Made by a program: the position numbers and the translations under genes
The notes under the pieces: model-generated
What the model was told of the DNA's origin: nothing
What the model saw: only the letters and a program-made list of their open reading frames with translations
Database searches by the model: none
In this document: positions 1 through 9,279 of the stretch, piece after piece
How the letters are laid out: every line of letters starts with the position of its first letter
Numbering within the stretch: the first letter of the stretch is position 1
DNA from: Coprococcus sp.
Lineage (GTDB): Bacteria; Bacillota; Clostridia; Lachnospirales; Lachnospiraceae
Assembly: GCA_017935345.1 (NCBI GenBank)
Contig: JAGBHU010000042.1
Coordinates: 248,001 to 312,000, forward strand
Length of the DNA: 64,000 nt
Reading direction: 5' to 3'

Positions 1-10
1 TTCCTTCCTG

Positions 11-955
11 TTATCTGTTAATGGAATATAGCATTTCTGTTATTCTTTCCAGTTCATCCTGAGAAAAATAATTGATTTCTATTTTCCCTTTTTCATTATT
101 CTTTGCTTTTATTTCAATTTTAGCACCCAGAATACCCTTAAGTTTATTTTCGATGTCCGTGTAAAAAACAGACATATTTTTTGTAGCTACATTATCCCCT
201 TCCTTTTTAGGCTTCTCGGAGAGCAGCGTTTTTACATATGCTTCTGTCTCTCGGACACTCATGTTTCTGTCATAGACAATAGCTGCTGTTTCATACTGTA
301 AATCCGGGTCTTCTATCGGTATTAATGCTCTGGCGTGACCGGTAGAAAGCATATTATACATAACCATTTGTCTGACATTTTCACACAATTTCAGAAGACG
401 AAGCGAATTTGTAATAGTAGACCTGCTCTTTGAAACTCTTTCTGCGACCTCTTCCTGCTTCAGGTTGTATTCGTTTATAAGTGCTTCATATGCGAGTGCC
501 TCTTCAATAGGGTTTAAATCTTCTCGTTGAATATTCTCAATCAATGAAATTTCCATAATCTCCTTGTCTGAATATTCTCTGATAACAACAGGAACTTCCT
601 TAATTCCGGCAATTCTGGCGGCTCGCCAACGTCTTTCTCCGGCAATCAGTTCATAATAATCTCCTCTTGGAGTAACAATAAGTGGCTCTAAAACGCCATA
701 TTTCTTGATAGAATCAGCCAGTTCATTCAGTGCTTCTTCATCAAATTGTTTTCTTGGCTGTGATTTATTTGGTTCTATCAAAGTAATTTTGAGTGTTTGT
801 TCAACTTCTTTGACAACCTCTTTCACGATTTCTTTCGTGACAGTTTTCACTTTTTCTGCTTTTTCATCAGATTTTGATGATTTAGCAGGAGCTGTATCTG
901 TTCCGGTAGGTATCAGGTCACTTAAACCTCTTCCAAGTCCCTTTTTTACCGCCAT
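11..955 (-). CDS. parB: Chromosome partitioning protein ParB (Spo0J)
   Basis: A DNA-binding CTPase that loads at parS sites and spreads as a clamp, working with ParA in origin segregation. The 314-aa product has the ParB N-terminal domain with the GERRWRAA box at about 106-113, then a helix-turn-helix around 165-190 (KQEEVAERVSKSRSTI) and a C-terminal dimerisation region. Residues 25-55 are a Lys/Glu/Val-rich linker. It lies 14 nt downstream of parA on the same strand, the usual soj-spo0J order, and three consensus parS sites lie within 2.1 kb. The assignment is firm. The location suggests proximity to oriC, which is an inference because the usual origin genes would lie off the left edge. Confidence 0.97.
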   Translation of the reverse strand: MAVKKGLGRGLSDLIPTGTDTAPAKSSKSDEKAEKVKTVTKEIVKEVVKEVEQTLKITLIEPNKSQPRKQFDEEALNELADSIKKYGVLEPLIVTPRGDYYELIAGERRWRAARIAGIKEVPVVIREYSDKEIMEISLIENIQREDLNPIEEALAYEALINEYNLKQEEVAERVSKSRSTITNSLRLLKLCENVRQMVMYNMLSTGHARALIPIEDPDLQYETAAIVYDRNMSVRETEAYVKTLLSEKPKKEGDNVATKNMSVFYTDIENKLKGILGAKIEIKAKNNEKGKIEINYFSQDELERITEMLYSINR

Positions 956-969
956 TTTATTCCTCCGTT

Positions 970-1740
970 CTATTTATAATAATCATTTGCAATAACCTCA
1001 TCTGCCAGCATCATATAATGTTCTGCCCCAGCCGATTTTGCATCATATTCGATAATAGGCATACCATAGCTTGGAGCTTCTGCTAATCGTACATTCCTTG
1101 GTATAACAGTATTGTATATATTTTGATGAAGATTCTCTTTTACATTTTCTACTACCTGAATAGATAAATTCGTTCGGGAATCGTACATGGTAAATACGAC
1201 ACCTTCTATTGTTAATGTACGATTTAACTTTTTCCGTATTAGTTCTACGGTGTAAATAAGCTGAGACAGTCCGTCCAGTGCAAAAAATTCACATTGAATA
1301 GGGACAAGTACAGTATTTGCAGCTGTAAGAGCATTTACTGTAAGCATGCCAAGTGCCGGAGGACAATCAATAATGATATAATCAAACTTATTCTTTACTT
1401 TTTTAATATGTTTTTTGAGAATATGCTGCATATCCTCCATTCCTACAAATTCTACTTCTGCACCTGCCAGTTCACGGCTTGCGGGAATAAGATTTAATCC
1501 GGGATATACGTTTATAAGCATACATTCACCTATATTACATTCGTCACGAAGCAAATCATATACGGTGTATCCCAAATTATTTTTGTCTATTCCCAAACCG
1601 CTTGACATATTTCCCTGAGGATCCATGTCTACGGCTAAAACCTTGTAACCCTTCGCAGCAAGACATGCAGCCAGATTGATAGCTGTTGTAGTCTTTCCTA
1701 CACCGCCTTTTTGGTTAGCTATTGCTATTATTCTGCCCAT
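970..1740 (-). CDS. parA: Chromosome partitioning ATPase ParA (Soj)
   Basis: A Walker-type ATPase of the MinD/ParA family that binds DNA non-specifically and is stimulated by ParB; in Firmicutes it also modulates DnaA. The 256-aa protein has the deviant Walker A motif [10 protein letters not shown] at residues 11-20, DMDPQGN near 38-44 (A' box) and a Walker B segment DYIIIDCPP near 120. The length is normal for a chromosomal Soj. It is followed by parB after 14 nt. A parS site lies 19 bp upstream of the start codon, so ParB bound there could also affect transcription of its own operon (inference). Confidence 0.97.
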   Translation of the reverse strand: MGRIIAIANQKGGVGKTTTAINLAACLAAKGYKVLAVDMDPQGNMSSGLGIDKNNLGYTVYDLLRDECNIGECMLINVYPGLNLIPASRELAGAEVEFVGMEDMQHILKKHIKKVKNKFDYIIIDCPPALGMLTVNALTAANTVLVPIQCEFFALDGLSQLIYTVELIRKKLNRTLTIEGVVFTMYDSRTNLSIQVVENVKENLHQNIYNTVIPRNVRLAEAPSYGMPIIEYDAKSAGAEHYMMLADEVIANDYYK

Positions 1741-1758
1741 ATTTGTCTCCTTGTTTGA

Positions 1759-1774
1759 TGTTTCACGTGAAACA
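1759..1774. promoter_or_regulatory. parS: parS site 1
   Basis: A perfect 16-bp palindrome TGTTTCACGTGAAACA, matching the Firmicute Spo0J/ParB binding consensus. It sits 19 bp upstream of parA, in the promoter region of parAB. Confidence 0.95.
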
Positions 1775-2240
1775 TTAGAAAATTAATTGAAATCGCTTGC
1801 ATAAATGCCCCCCGAATTTAGGGGATTCTCGGTATTTGTCAAACTTATATAGTCTGTCCGGAAAGCATATGCCTGTTAAATAATCATAGCTTTTTTATAT
1901 AGACTGCATTTATGCTTATGCGTTCACATTATATCACTTTAGGGTATCTATTTCTATATTATATTGCAAAAATATACAAAATGTTTGCGTTAAATATATG
2001 GAAAATCAAAATAGAAATACAGGATTTAACGGAATTGCATATAAAATATATCTAATTCATATAAAAAGGCGGTTACTGTACAAATTTTTTGGTTAAACAA
2101 TATATAAAATGAGCGATAATCTATAAGTTTTGCTTTTATTCAGTATTAAATATGATATGTTTAAATGTGAATGAATAGCCTGATTTATATAACATATCGT
2201 TTCTTTGTTTATTATAGGGGTGTTACAGACAGATTTTTAA

Positions 2241-2871
2241 TTATGGAGCAATATAATATAGAACATGTAGACTGATAACTATGGGATAATAAGGTAAAGA
2301 ACAGGCAGGCTGATAGCTATTGGATAATGAGGTAAAGAACATGTAGCCTGATAATTATATGGTAATGTGATATGGAACAGGCAACCTGATAGCTGTGGGA
2401 TAATGAGGTATGGAACAGGCAGGCTGATAGATATGGGATAATAAGGTAAAGAACAGGCAGCCTGATAGCTATGGAATAATGAGGTATGAAACAGATAGCC
2501 TGATAGTTATATGGTAATGTGATATAGAATAGGCAGCCTGATAGCTATAGGATAATGAGGTATGGAACAGATAGCCTGATAGCTACGGGATAATATGGTA
2601 AAGAACAGGCAGCATGATAGCTATAGAATAATGAGGTAAAGAACAGGCAGCCTGATATCTATAGGTTAATACAATATAAAGCAGGCAGACTATAGCTATG
2701 AGATAATATGATATAAAGCAGGTAGCTTATTACTATAGAGGAATATGATACAAAGCAGATAGCTTATAACTAAGGGACAATATGATATAGAATAAGCAGG
2801 CTTTAATTGTAGTGTAATATGGTATAAATATGATATAAAGCAAGAAGAATTTAAACTATGGAATAATATAG
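2241..2871. repeat. Degenerate 38-bp tandem repeat array
   Basis: About 16 head-to-tail units fill the gap between parA and the esterase gene. Unit starts (TGATA) fall at 2273, 2311, 2349, 2387 and so on up to 2691, which is exactly 38 bp each time for the first eleven intervals; spacing and sequence then decay until about 2871. A typical unit begins TGATAGCTATGGGATAATGA and ends GAACAGGCAGCC. Unit junctions tend to CAGGC-A-GCCTG, a short dyad. No spacers separate the units, so this is not a CRISPR, and no reading frame runs through it. Sequence on both sides (1780-2240, 2872-2958) is AT-rich without recognisable genes. Function unknown; iteron-like or centromere-adjacent roles are speculation. 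Confidence 0.9.
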
Positions 2872-2969
2872 CGCATCTTCGTTATATATTGCATGATATT
2901 GCATAATCTAATCAAGAAAGAATAGTAGTATTATAATCAAAGTGTGATTATCAAATAAAAGGGCATAAA

Positions 2970-2985
2970 TGTTTCACGTGAAACA
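2970..2985. promoter_or_regulatory. parS: parS site 2, inside a 38-bp perfect palindrome
   Basis: The same 16-bp TGTTTCACGTGAAACA. The perfect dyad continues on both sides through 2959-2996, so parS forms the centre of a 38-bp inverted repeat with arms beginning AAGGGCATAAA. Such a dyad could also form a hairpin in RNA and end transcription, but the T-tract is poor. Confidence 0.95.
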
Positions 2986-3045
2986 TTTATGCCCTTCTTA
3001 TCTGCGATACAAATAGAAATATACTCATAGTTATCTTTAATAATA

Positions 3046-3061
3046 TGTTTCACGTGAAACA
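3046..3061. promoter_or_regulatory. parS: parS site 3
   Basis: A third perfect TGTTTCACGTGAAACA, with the dyad extended to 24 bp (3042-3065). It is 76 bp from site 2 and immediately downstream of the stop codon of the minus-strand esterase gene. Confidence 0.95.
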
Positions 3062-3085
3062 TATTGAAATGAATGCTAAATCAAA

Positions 3086-4030
3086 TTAAATTATTTGCTC
3101 AAAAAATCTGCTAATCTCAATCCATGCCCTCCTGGATTCCGGCATTAAAGTTGTTCCAAGCTGAAATACATGGAACATACCGTCGTATTTAGAAAATCTA
3201 ACTTTGACACCGTGTGATTTTGCTTTTGCTGCCAGATTTTCAGAGTCGGATAACAGCATTTCATGGCTGCCAGCCTGTATGAGCATTGGCGGAAACCCTG
3301 AAAAATCTCCGAACAAAGGGGAAATATAAGGATTTTTTGGGTTATAGTTACCGATATAGACACTATTATAGATAAGGCTGTCATCGGTATTGCCAAATAC
3401 GGGGTCTATTTCGTAATTATCAACATAGGAAGGACCACTTGCCGTTAGGTCTGTCCAAGGGGACATGAGTATCAATCCTGCCGGAAGTTGTCTGTCTCTG
3501 TCAATCAGATAGTGACAGACACATAATGCAAGACCGCCGCCGGCGGAATCTCCTGCTATAAAAATCTTATTTTCAGGATATCCATGGTAGATAAGCCAGT
3601 CATATGCATATAGAGCATCATGCAATGCCGCAGGAAAAGGGTTCTCTGGTGCAACACGATAATCTATTGATAACACAGATGCACCCTTGCTTACTTCTGA
3701 ATAAAGTCCTGCAAATGTGCGATAGTAATTTTTAAATGCACCAACATATCCACCGCCATGTAACTGCAAAACAACATAGTCATTTGATAAATTCATATTT
3801 TCCAATAATTCCATTTTAAACTTTCCTGTGTCATAATCAGTTACTTTAAAATGTTCGGGATATTTGTATGGTTTATCAAAATCGCTGACTCCTCGTGCAT
3901 TTTCACGAAAATGTGTGCGTATAAAATTATTTTGGTTAAAATCTGATACAAGTTCTCTGATTATTTTTCCCTGAATACTAATATCATCTATAAAATTGTT
4001 ATTGTTTTTTAATTTATCAAGTAATGTCAT
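3086..4030 (-). CDS. Alpha/beta hydrolase, hormone-sensitive-lipase family esterase
   Basis: A predicted serine carboxylesterase of 314 aa. Family hallmarks are visible: the oxyanion-hole motif HGGG at 91-94, the nucleophile elbow GDSAGG with Ser162, a candidate Asp near 262 (SDSENLA) and His287 (MFHVFQ). No signal peptide is seen, so it is probably cytoplasmic. The substrate cannot be told. It is followed upstream on the same strand by a zinc-ribbon membrane protein and a condensation-type acyltransferase, and the three may form one acyl-ester pathway (inference), although a hairpin at 4205-4240 separates this gene from the other two. Confidence 0.85.
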   Translation of the reverse strand: MTLLDKLKNNNNFIDDISIQGKIIRELVSDFNQNNFIRTHFRENARGVSDFDKPYKYPEHFKVTDYDTGKFKMELLENMNLSNDYVVLQLHGGGYVGAFKNYYRTFAGLYSEVSKGASVLSIDYRVAPENPFPAALHDALYAYDWLIYHGYPENKIFIAGDSAGGGLALCVCHYLIDRDRQLPAGLILMSPWTDLTASGPSYVDNYEIDPVFGNTDDSLIYNSVYIGNYNPKNPYISPLFGDFSGFPPMLIQAGSHEMLLSDSENLAAKAKSHGVKVRFSKYDGMFHVFQLGTTLMPESRRAWIEISRFFEQII

Positions 4031-4204
4031 ATTTCATCCTTTTTGTTTTGTAAATATGCAATATCAAGCAAACAAGCAGGTTGTTCAAAATATCGCCATA
4101 AATTATTCAGTATATAATGTGATATATAGCGAACAAGGATATTCGCTATTCGTGCCAGTACAACATATAATACGATATATAGTTATAGTATATCATATGT
4201 GTAC

Positions 4205-4240
4205 AACAGGCATATTATGTAGCTACATAATATGCCTGTT
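4205..4240 (-). terminator. 36-bp perfect inverted repeat, probable terminator
   Basis: A perfect dyad (arm AACAGGCATATTATGTAG) ending 3 bp from the stop of the minus-strand gene 4244-4948. It is placed as a terminator, but the following minus-strand bases are not strongly U-rich. Confidence 0.6.
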
Positions 4241-4243
4241 ATA

Positions 4244-4948
4244 TTATACATGAAACCGTCTTTTCAGTTCTGTTGTAGCTCTTTTCTCGCCAAATATAAG
4301 AGTCCCTACAAAGAAGAGTACGCTTACTCCCGCAGAAATGTATACAAGTAAAGGGAAGGTATATAATTGGAACAGGGAAAGTATGCACAATATAATGCTT
4401 AGTATTACGGCATAGACCTGTAACAGTATATACGATTGCCAATTACCTGAATTTACAAATATCAGCACCAAAATAGCACCGTCGAGAACTAATACGGAGC
4501 AGGGTAAGGCAAAGTTCATAGACCAACCCTTGTAGCCTATAGCAAAGTCAATCAGTACAGAGCATATCATGACTGCCAATGTATGAATCATCATTTTTGT
4601 ACGATGGCTTGTATTGTGTTTAAAGGAATAAATAAATGAAAAACACAAATAGAGCATCGCTACACCGCATATGATTGACCAGTCAATGGTATGCGAAGTA
4701 AGATAGTTGATTATGATTAATGCACACTCTATTAAAATACAACAAAATATAACCAGCTTAAATACAAACTTTATTTTGCGTACGGACGGTGTTATATCAG
4801 GGTACATAACAGACCTTGATACATAGAGCCCCGTATCGGTATCATTTGCAGGCAAAGCCTTGCTATTTAATTCAAGAACGCCGTCACAGAGCGGGCAGGA
4901 TAGCGTTTCATCCAGTATATCAATATTGCATCTGTTACATCTACTCAT
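4244..4948 (-). CDS. Zinc-ribbon membrane protein, DUF6320-like
   Basis: The 234-aa product opens with a four-Cys zinc ribbon (CNRCN then CPLCD) followed, after a linker, by about six hydrophobic segments from residue 65 to 220, ending in a short basic tail. It resembles the DUF6320 family; function unknown. I chose the ATG at 4948 (MSRCNRC) because the zinc ribbon begins there; an in-frame ATG at 4960 would add MGFI. Either start overlaps the 3' end of the acyltransferase gene (stop at 4941), implying translational coupling and a shared task. A hairpin follows the stop. Confidence 0.75.
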   Translation of the reverse strand: MSRCNRCNIDILDETLSCPLCDGVLELNSKALPANDTDTGLYVSRSVMYPDITPSVRKIKFVFKLVIFCCILIECALIIINYLTSHTIDWSIICGVAMLYLCFSFIYSFKHNTSHRTKMMIHTLAVMICSVLIDFAIGYKGWSMNFALPCSVLVLDGAILVLIFVNSGNWQSYILLQVYAVILSIILCILSLFQLYTFPLLVYISAGVSVLFFVGTLIFGEKRATTELKRRFHV

Positions 4949-6272
4949 AATAAACCCCATTGCTTTCTATTGAAACATTGATTCCGTCTTGTACTAATTT
5001 CCTGAAAAAGCATTTTTGTATATTTGTTTCCCGGATTGCTGCGCTAAATGTAAATGTTAATGTGTCTTTATAGGAGCAAACGCTTCCTTTTATGTTCTGA
5101 CCTTTTGACATAGAAAGAACGGCATGGAAAGCATTGATATATTTTTCATATTCAGGAGCAACCTTTATAATACCCAGATTTGTTACCGTGGAGGTATTGG
5201 CTCTGGCAGAGGATTTGTACACACGTTTCATGGCAATATTCTTAATAATACGTGGTACGGCTCTTATGATAAGATTTACCTCATTTGAAACATTGTATGA
5301 AAAAAGCTTTTCCAAATTTTCTTTACATATTTGCTCATTCAGGCATTCTGTAATAGCAGATAAAACCTCTTCAAATGTATAAGCATCCCTTGTCGGCTTA
5401 AATACGGCTGAAACTACGGCAAAAAAGTTCTTCATTGTATTTGAGTCAAAGTATGGACGTAAATTTACAGGAATACATGTGCTTATCGGAACATCACTTG
5501 GCATGCCCTTTAAATATTCTTTATAGATTGACCAGGTAAGTACACCGATAAGATATTGGTTTATTGTTACGCCATACGATTTGGCGACTTTTTTGATATC
5601 CTCCAGCTTTAGATAACCATGTATGATTCCAAAATGGTCATAAGAAAGCTTTTCGCCTTTTATAATGACTGCCTTTTCTGTTTTATAGCCCTTTTTTGCA
5701 CTTCTTTTATAATTCCTGATATAGCTGTCTTCCTTATTAAGACTTGTGTCGGAGCTTAGGGCATCAACAGCCTTCTCCTTAAGCTCAGGATATTTATATC
5801 TGAGGTATTGATATATCAACTCTTTCAGGAACATAAATGCTCCGTTTCCATCGGTTAATACATGAAATACCTCAAGGTTAATTCTTTTTTCATAGTATGT
5901 TACGCGGAACAAATATTCATTATTTGTATATTGGTTAATAAAAAGACACGGATAGGTATTTTCAGGAGTTACCTTTGGAGCCTCTTTATTGTTTGTTTCA
6001 AAGTAGTACCAGAAGATGCCCTTTTTCAGCTTTTCATTAAATACGTCAAAATACGGCAGTATTTTATTAAGAGCTTTTTGAAGCAAATCCGGCTCAATGT
6101 CTTCCGTAAGTGTAGCAGAAATACGATATACGTTACTGACACTTTCACTTACGATAACAGGAAAGAGATTTGCCGTATTATCCAGCTTATCCCATTTGAG
6201 AGAGGAAAACCTGTCATTCTTTTTCTTTAATTTCTTTTTAATATGTGCGTTATTCTTTTTCTTTTTTGACAT
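4941..6272 (-). CDS. Condensation-domain-like acyltransferase
   Basis: A 443-aa protein resembling the alcohol acetyltransferase / NRPS-condensation superfamily. The key HxxxDG motif is present as H137-VLT-D141-G142; the first His of the canonical HHxxxDG is Phe here, as in several non-NRPS members. The N-terminus (residues 2-20) is extremely Lys-rich. Other family features include the C-terminal CSYKDTLTFTFS stretch, like the DFGWG-region strand. Members of this superfamily move acyl groups from CoA or carrier proteins to alcohols or amines; donor and acceptor are unknown here. The 3' end overlaps the DUF6320-like gene. Confidence 0.75.
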   Translation of the reverse strand: MSKKKKNNAHIKKKLKKKNDRFSSLKWDKLDNTANLFPVIVSESVSNVYRISATLTEDIEPDLLQKALNKILPYFDVFNEKLKKGIFWYYFETNNKEAPKVTPENTYPCLFINQYTNNEYLFRVTYYEKRINLEVFHVLTDGNGAFMFLKELIYQYLRYKYPELKEKAVDALSSDTSLNKEDSYIRNYKRSAKKGYKTEKAVIIKGEKLSYDHFGIIHGYLKLEDIKKVAKSYGVTINQYLIGVLTWSIYKEYLKGMPSDVPISTCIPVNLRPYFDSNTMKNFFAVVSAVFKPTRDAYTFEEVLSAITECLNEQICKENLEKLFSYNVSNEVNLIIRAVPRIIKNIAMKRVYKSSARANTSTVTNLGIIKVAPEYEKYINAFHAVLSMSKGQNIKGSVCSYKDTLTFTFSAAIRETNIQKCFFRKLVQDGINVSIESNGVYYE

Positions 6273-6308
6273 TTATTCACCTTAAAACATTTATGATTGG
6301 TACGATAA

Positions 6309-6344
6309 GATGCCGATATAAGCAGGTTACTTCATATCGGCATC
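6309..6344 (-). terminator. Inverted repeat downstream of argS
   Basis: Perfect 11-bp arms (GATGCCGATAT) around a 14-nt loop between the argS stop and the next gene on the minus strand. The U-tract is weak, so termination is likely but not certain. Confidence 0.5.
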
Positions 6345-6368
6345 CTATGTTATAAATCTTATTCTTTA

Positions 6369-8060
6369 TTACATAGCCTCAGGTGCAGCAATTCCAAGTA
6401 AGGAAAGTGCATCACGAATGGTTTTCTTGGTAAGGTAGGTAAGCATAACACGGGCATTTTTAATGTTCTCTTCAGGAACATTGATTCTGGTAGAGTTGTA
6501 AAATTTGTTGAATGCCTGTGCTACATCTACTGCAAATCTTGCAACGATGGATGGCTCATATTTTTCTGCTGCATCAGCAATAACCTTTGGAAACCTTGAA
6601 ATTTCCTTGAGAAGTTCCATCGCGTCAGGTTCTGCTAATACATGATAATCGATATCCATATCCGGGTTGAAGCCTTCTGCAAGTCTTATAATGCTTGAAC
6701 ATCTTGCATGTGTGTACTGGACATACGGACCTGTCTCTCCGTCAAAGTTCAGTACCTTGTCCCAACTGAATGAAACATCTTTTATTCTCTGGTTATATAA
6801 ATCATTAAACAGTATGGCACCGACGCCAACCATTTTGGCAACCTCCTCCTTGTTCGGAAGATTAGGGCTTTTCTCTGTAATAATTTCAAGGCTCTTTGCA
6901 ATGGCATCCTTTAAGATATCCTCTGCGTATATTATATTTCCGTTTCTTGAGGACAGCTTTGCACCTTCTAAGCTGACAAGACCATATGGAATATGAATCA
7001 GCTCATCCTTTGCCCATTCATTTCCAAGAAGCTCAACAACTTTAAATACCTGTGCAAAATGAAGCTTTTGTTCCTGTCCCGTAACATACAGACATTTGCA
7101 GAAATTGTAGGTATTTTTCCGATAGAAAATGGCTGCTAAATCACGTGTTGCATAAATAGAGCTTCCGTCCTTTTTGGTAACAATACATGGAGCCATGTCA
7201 TATTCGGACAAATCGACAATCATGGCGCCTTCACTTTCCTGTAAAAGTCCGGCTGCTGTTACCTTGTCAACGACCTCCTGACATTTATCTCTATAGAAGC
7301 TTTCTCCCAGATAGTAATCAAAATCAATACCAAGTAAATCATAAGTCCGTTTATATTCAACAAGGCTGATATCTTTAAACCACTGCCATATGGAAAGAGC
7401 TTCTTCGTCGCCATTTTCCATTTTGTTAAACCACATACGGGCATCATCAACAAGCTCCGGCTTTTTGTCAGCCTCTTCGTGGAACTTTACATACAGCTTC
7501 ATCAGTTCTGCAATTCCGTCACGTTCCACAGCTTCTTTTGAACCCCATGTTTTATAGGCAACAATGAGTTTACCGAACTGGGTGCCCCAGTCGCCTAAAT
7601 GATTGATTCTGTTTACTTTATATCCAAGCTTTGTATAAATTTTATAAAGAGAATTTCCTATAATAGTAGTTCTCAGGTGTCCCACATGAAAGTTTTTGGC
7701 AACATTTGGAGAGGAATAGTCAATACAGATAACCTTGCCTTCCCCTTCCTTTGAACCTCCAAAATCAGAATCTTTGGAGGCATCTACCATTGATTTTACA
7801 AATATCTCAGGTTTGATATAGAAATTCAGGTAAGCACCCTGTACATCTATTTTGTCTAAAAAGTCCACGTTTCCGATAGCTTCTTTGATATCAGCAGCTA
7901 TCATATTAGGAGCCTTTCTCATCGTCTTTGCAAGTCTGAAGCATGGAAATGCAAAGTCACCCATTTCAGGCCGTGGTGGTATTTCAATAAATGATGCAAT
8001 TTCATCATTTGTCATTCCTTCAATATTTTGTGCAATAAGTTCAACTATTTTGTTTTTCAT
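6369..8060 (-). CDS. argS: Arginyl-tRNA synthetase
   Basis: This class I aminoacyl-tRNA synthetase charges tRNA-Arg in the cytoplasm. The 563-aa protein has an N-terminal Add1-like domain, the class I signature HVGH at residues 125-128 (in SSPNVAKNFHVGH), a KMSKS-equivalent loop KLSSR and a C-terminal helical anticodon-binding (DALR) domain ending IRDALSLLGI. Length is normal. It reads as a single gene with its own downstream hairpin. Confidence 0.97.
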   Translation of the reverse strand: MKNKIVELIAQNIEGMTNDEIASFIEIPPRPEMGDFAFPCFRLAKTMRKAPNMIAADIKEAIGNVDFLDKIDVQGAYLNFYIKPEIFVKSMVDASKDSDFGGSKEGEGKVICIDYSSPNVAKNFHVGHLRTTIIGNSLYKIYTKLGYKVNRINHLGDWGTQFGKLIVAYKTWGSKEAVERDGIAELMKLYVKFHEEADKKPELVDDARMWFNKMENGDEEALSIWQWFKDISLVEYKRTYDLLGIDFDYYLGESFYRDKCQEVVDKVTAAGLLQESEGAMIVDLSEYDMAPCIVTKKDGSSIYATRDLAAIFYRKNTYNFCKCLYVTGQEQKLHFAQVFKVVELLGNEWAKDELIHIPYGLVSLEGAKLSSRNGNIIYAEDILKDAIAKSLEIITEKSPNLPNKEEVAKMVGVGAILFNDLYNQRIKDVSFSWDKVLNFDGETGPYVQYTHARCSSIIRLAEGFNPDMDIDYHVLAEPDAMELLKEISRFPKVIADAAEKYEPSIVARFAVDVAQAFNKFYNSTRINVPEENIKNARVMLTYLTKKTIRDALSLLGIAAPEAM

Positions 8061-8123
8061 AAATAACCTCTGTCCTTCCGGTAATTAAGCTGTTATATCA
8101 ATTGACTTTCCAATAGCTCCATA

Positions 8124-9260
8124 TTATGAATTGGGCTTATCGATTGGAAATGAAAATCTTACATTTGTTCCGCTGATTATATCACCATCTATTTTAAATT
8201 GTCCACCCAGCAGATAAATAATTTCCCTGATGCGGTTAAGACCGCTATACCAAGGTGTAACATGGCTGAAATTACTGTCAATACCAACACCGTTGTCATT
8301 GATAAAGACATCAATAAGCCTGCTGCTTATATATATTTTGACAACGATTCGATTAGCATTTGAATGCTTAAAAGCGTTTTCCATAATCTCGCGGATAATC
8401 ATAATCAGATTGGAAGTAATGATAGGCGGGAGATTAAGCTCATAATCAGGACATTCGACATCTGATTCAATGACGCATTCAGGATGGGACTCTTTATATT
8501 CAAGCATAATATCATCTAACAGAGTCCAAACAGGTTCATTGGAATCAAAGTTGTATGTCAAATCGGATATTAATCCATCTACGTCTTCCAGTAGTTTTTC
8601 ATTGGAGGAAATCAACTCCTCTAAGGTGAGCTTTGCCCTGTTAATATCGGATTTCAAAAGCCATGAAAGTACCTCAAGCTTGTGTATATTACCGTCTAAT
8701 ATATCGGCTATCTGATTTTCGAGCTTGTCTGCCAGCTTTTGTTTTCCATAGTCTTGAAGTCTTAAAATATTTAGTCCGTGATTGATATCCGGTTCATCAT
8801 TTTCTTCTGTTTCCTCATCCTCTTCGTATTCAGAAGCTGTATCAGGCTTTTCCTCAGCTTCTGTAAGAAGCTCATTCAGCTTCTTATTAGAAGTACTCAA
8901 TGTATTGATTCGCTTCTTCAAGTCGTCTATTTCGTTTTCGAGTTTTGTAATTCTTCCATCTATGGAAAGTTGAACATCCATCAAATCCCGAATCTGGGAT
9001 TCTATTTGTGATGCTTTTTCCTGCTGTATGGTAGTACCTGATGAAAACGGTGAAAATACATTATGACCGGAGCTGTTTTTGAAAGAGTAGACATCAAGTG
9101 TTTTAACCAGCTCATCAATCTTTACTTTAAGTTCAAATTGTTCAGTTTTTAAGCTTTGTACCATCTCCAGCTTACGAACGTATAAGCTGTTAAAATAATC
9201 AAGCATGTCCTGATTGGAAGCTCTGACTATTTTCAGATTTTCAATTGATGAGGTATCCAT
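8124..9260 (-). CDS. DegS-like sensor kinase homologue lacking the phospho-accepting His
   Basis: The 378-aa soluble protein has a long N-terminal coiled coil (about 1-135), an acidic linker (138-158), a HisKA_3/DegS-like dimerisation helix (166-235) and a HATPase_c domain (about 275-375) with N-box EIMENAFKHS (291-300) and G1 box DNGVG (322-326). Lining up GKQKLADKLENQ with the ER.RIARELHDG consensus places Glu181 where the autophosphorylated His should be. ATP binding looks intact but His phosphotransfer does not. No response regulator adjoins it. It lies 19 nt downstream of the D,D-carboxypeptidase gene on the same strand, probably cotranscribed. Confidence 0.75.
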   Translation of the reverse strand: MDTSSIENLKIVRASNQDMLDYFNSLYVRKLEMVQSLKTEQFELKVKIDELVKTLDVYSFKNSSGHNVFSPFSSGTTIQQEKASQIESQIRDLMDVQLSIDGRITKLENEIDDLKKRINTLSTSNKKLNELLTEAEEKPDTASEYEEDEETEENDEPDINHGLNILRLQDYGKQKLADKLENQIADILDGNIHKLEVLSWLLKSDINRAKLTLEELISSNEKLLEDVDGLISDLTYNFDSNEPVWTLLDDIMLEYKESHPECVIESDVECPDYELNLPPIITSNLIMIIREIMENAFKHSNANRIVVKIYISSRLIDVFINDNGVGIDSNFSHVTPWYSGLNRIREIIYLLGGQFKIDGDIISGTNVRFSFPIDKPNS

Positions 9261-9279
9261 AGTTTACTCCTTTGATTTT

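Noticed and set aside
2241-2871. Resemblance of the 38-bp array to a CRISPR
   Set aside because: Units are directly abutting and degenerate along their whole length; there are no unique spacers and no cas genes.
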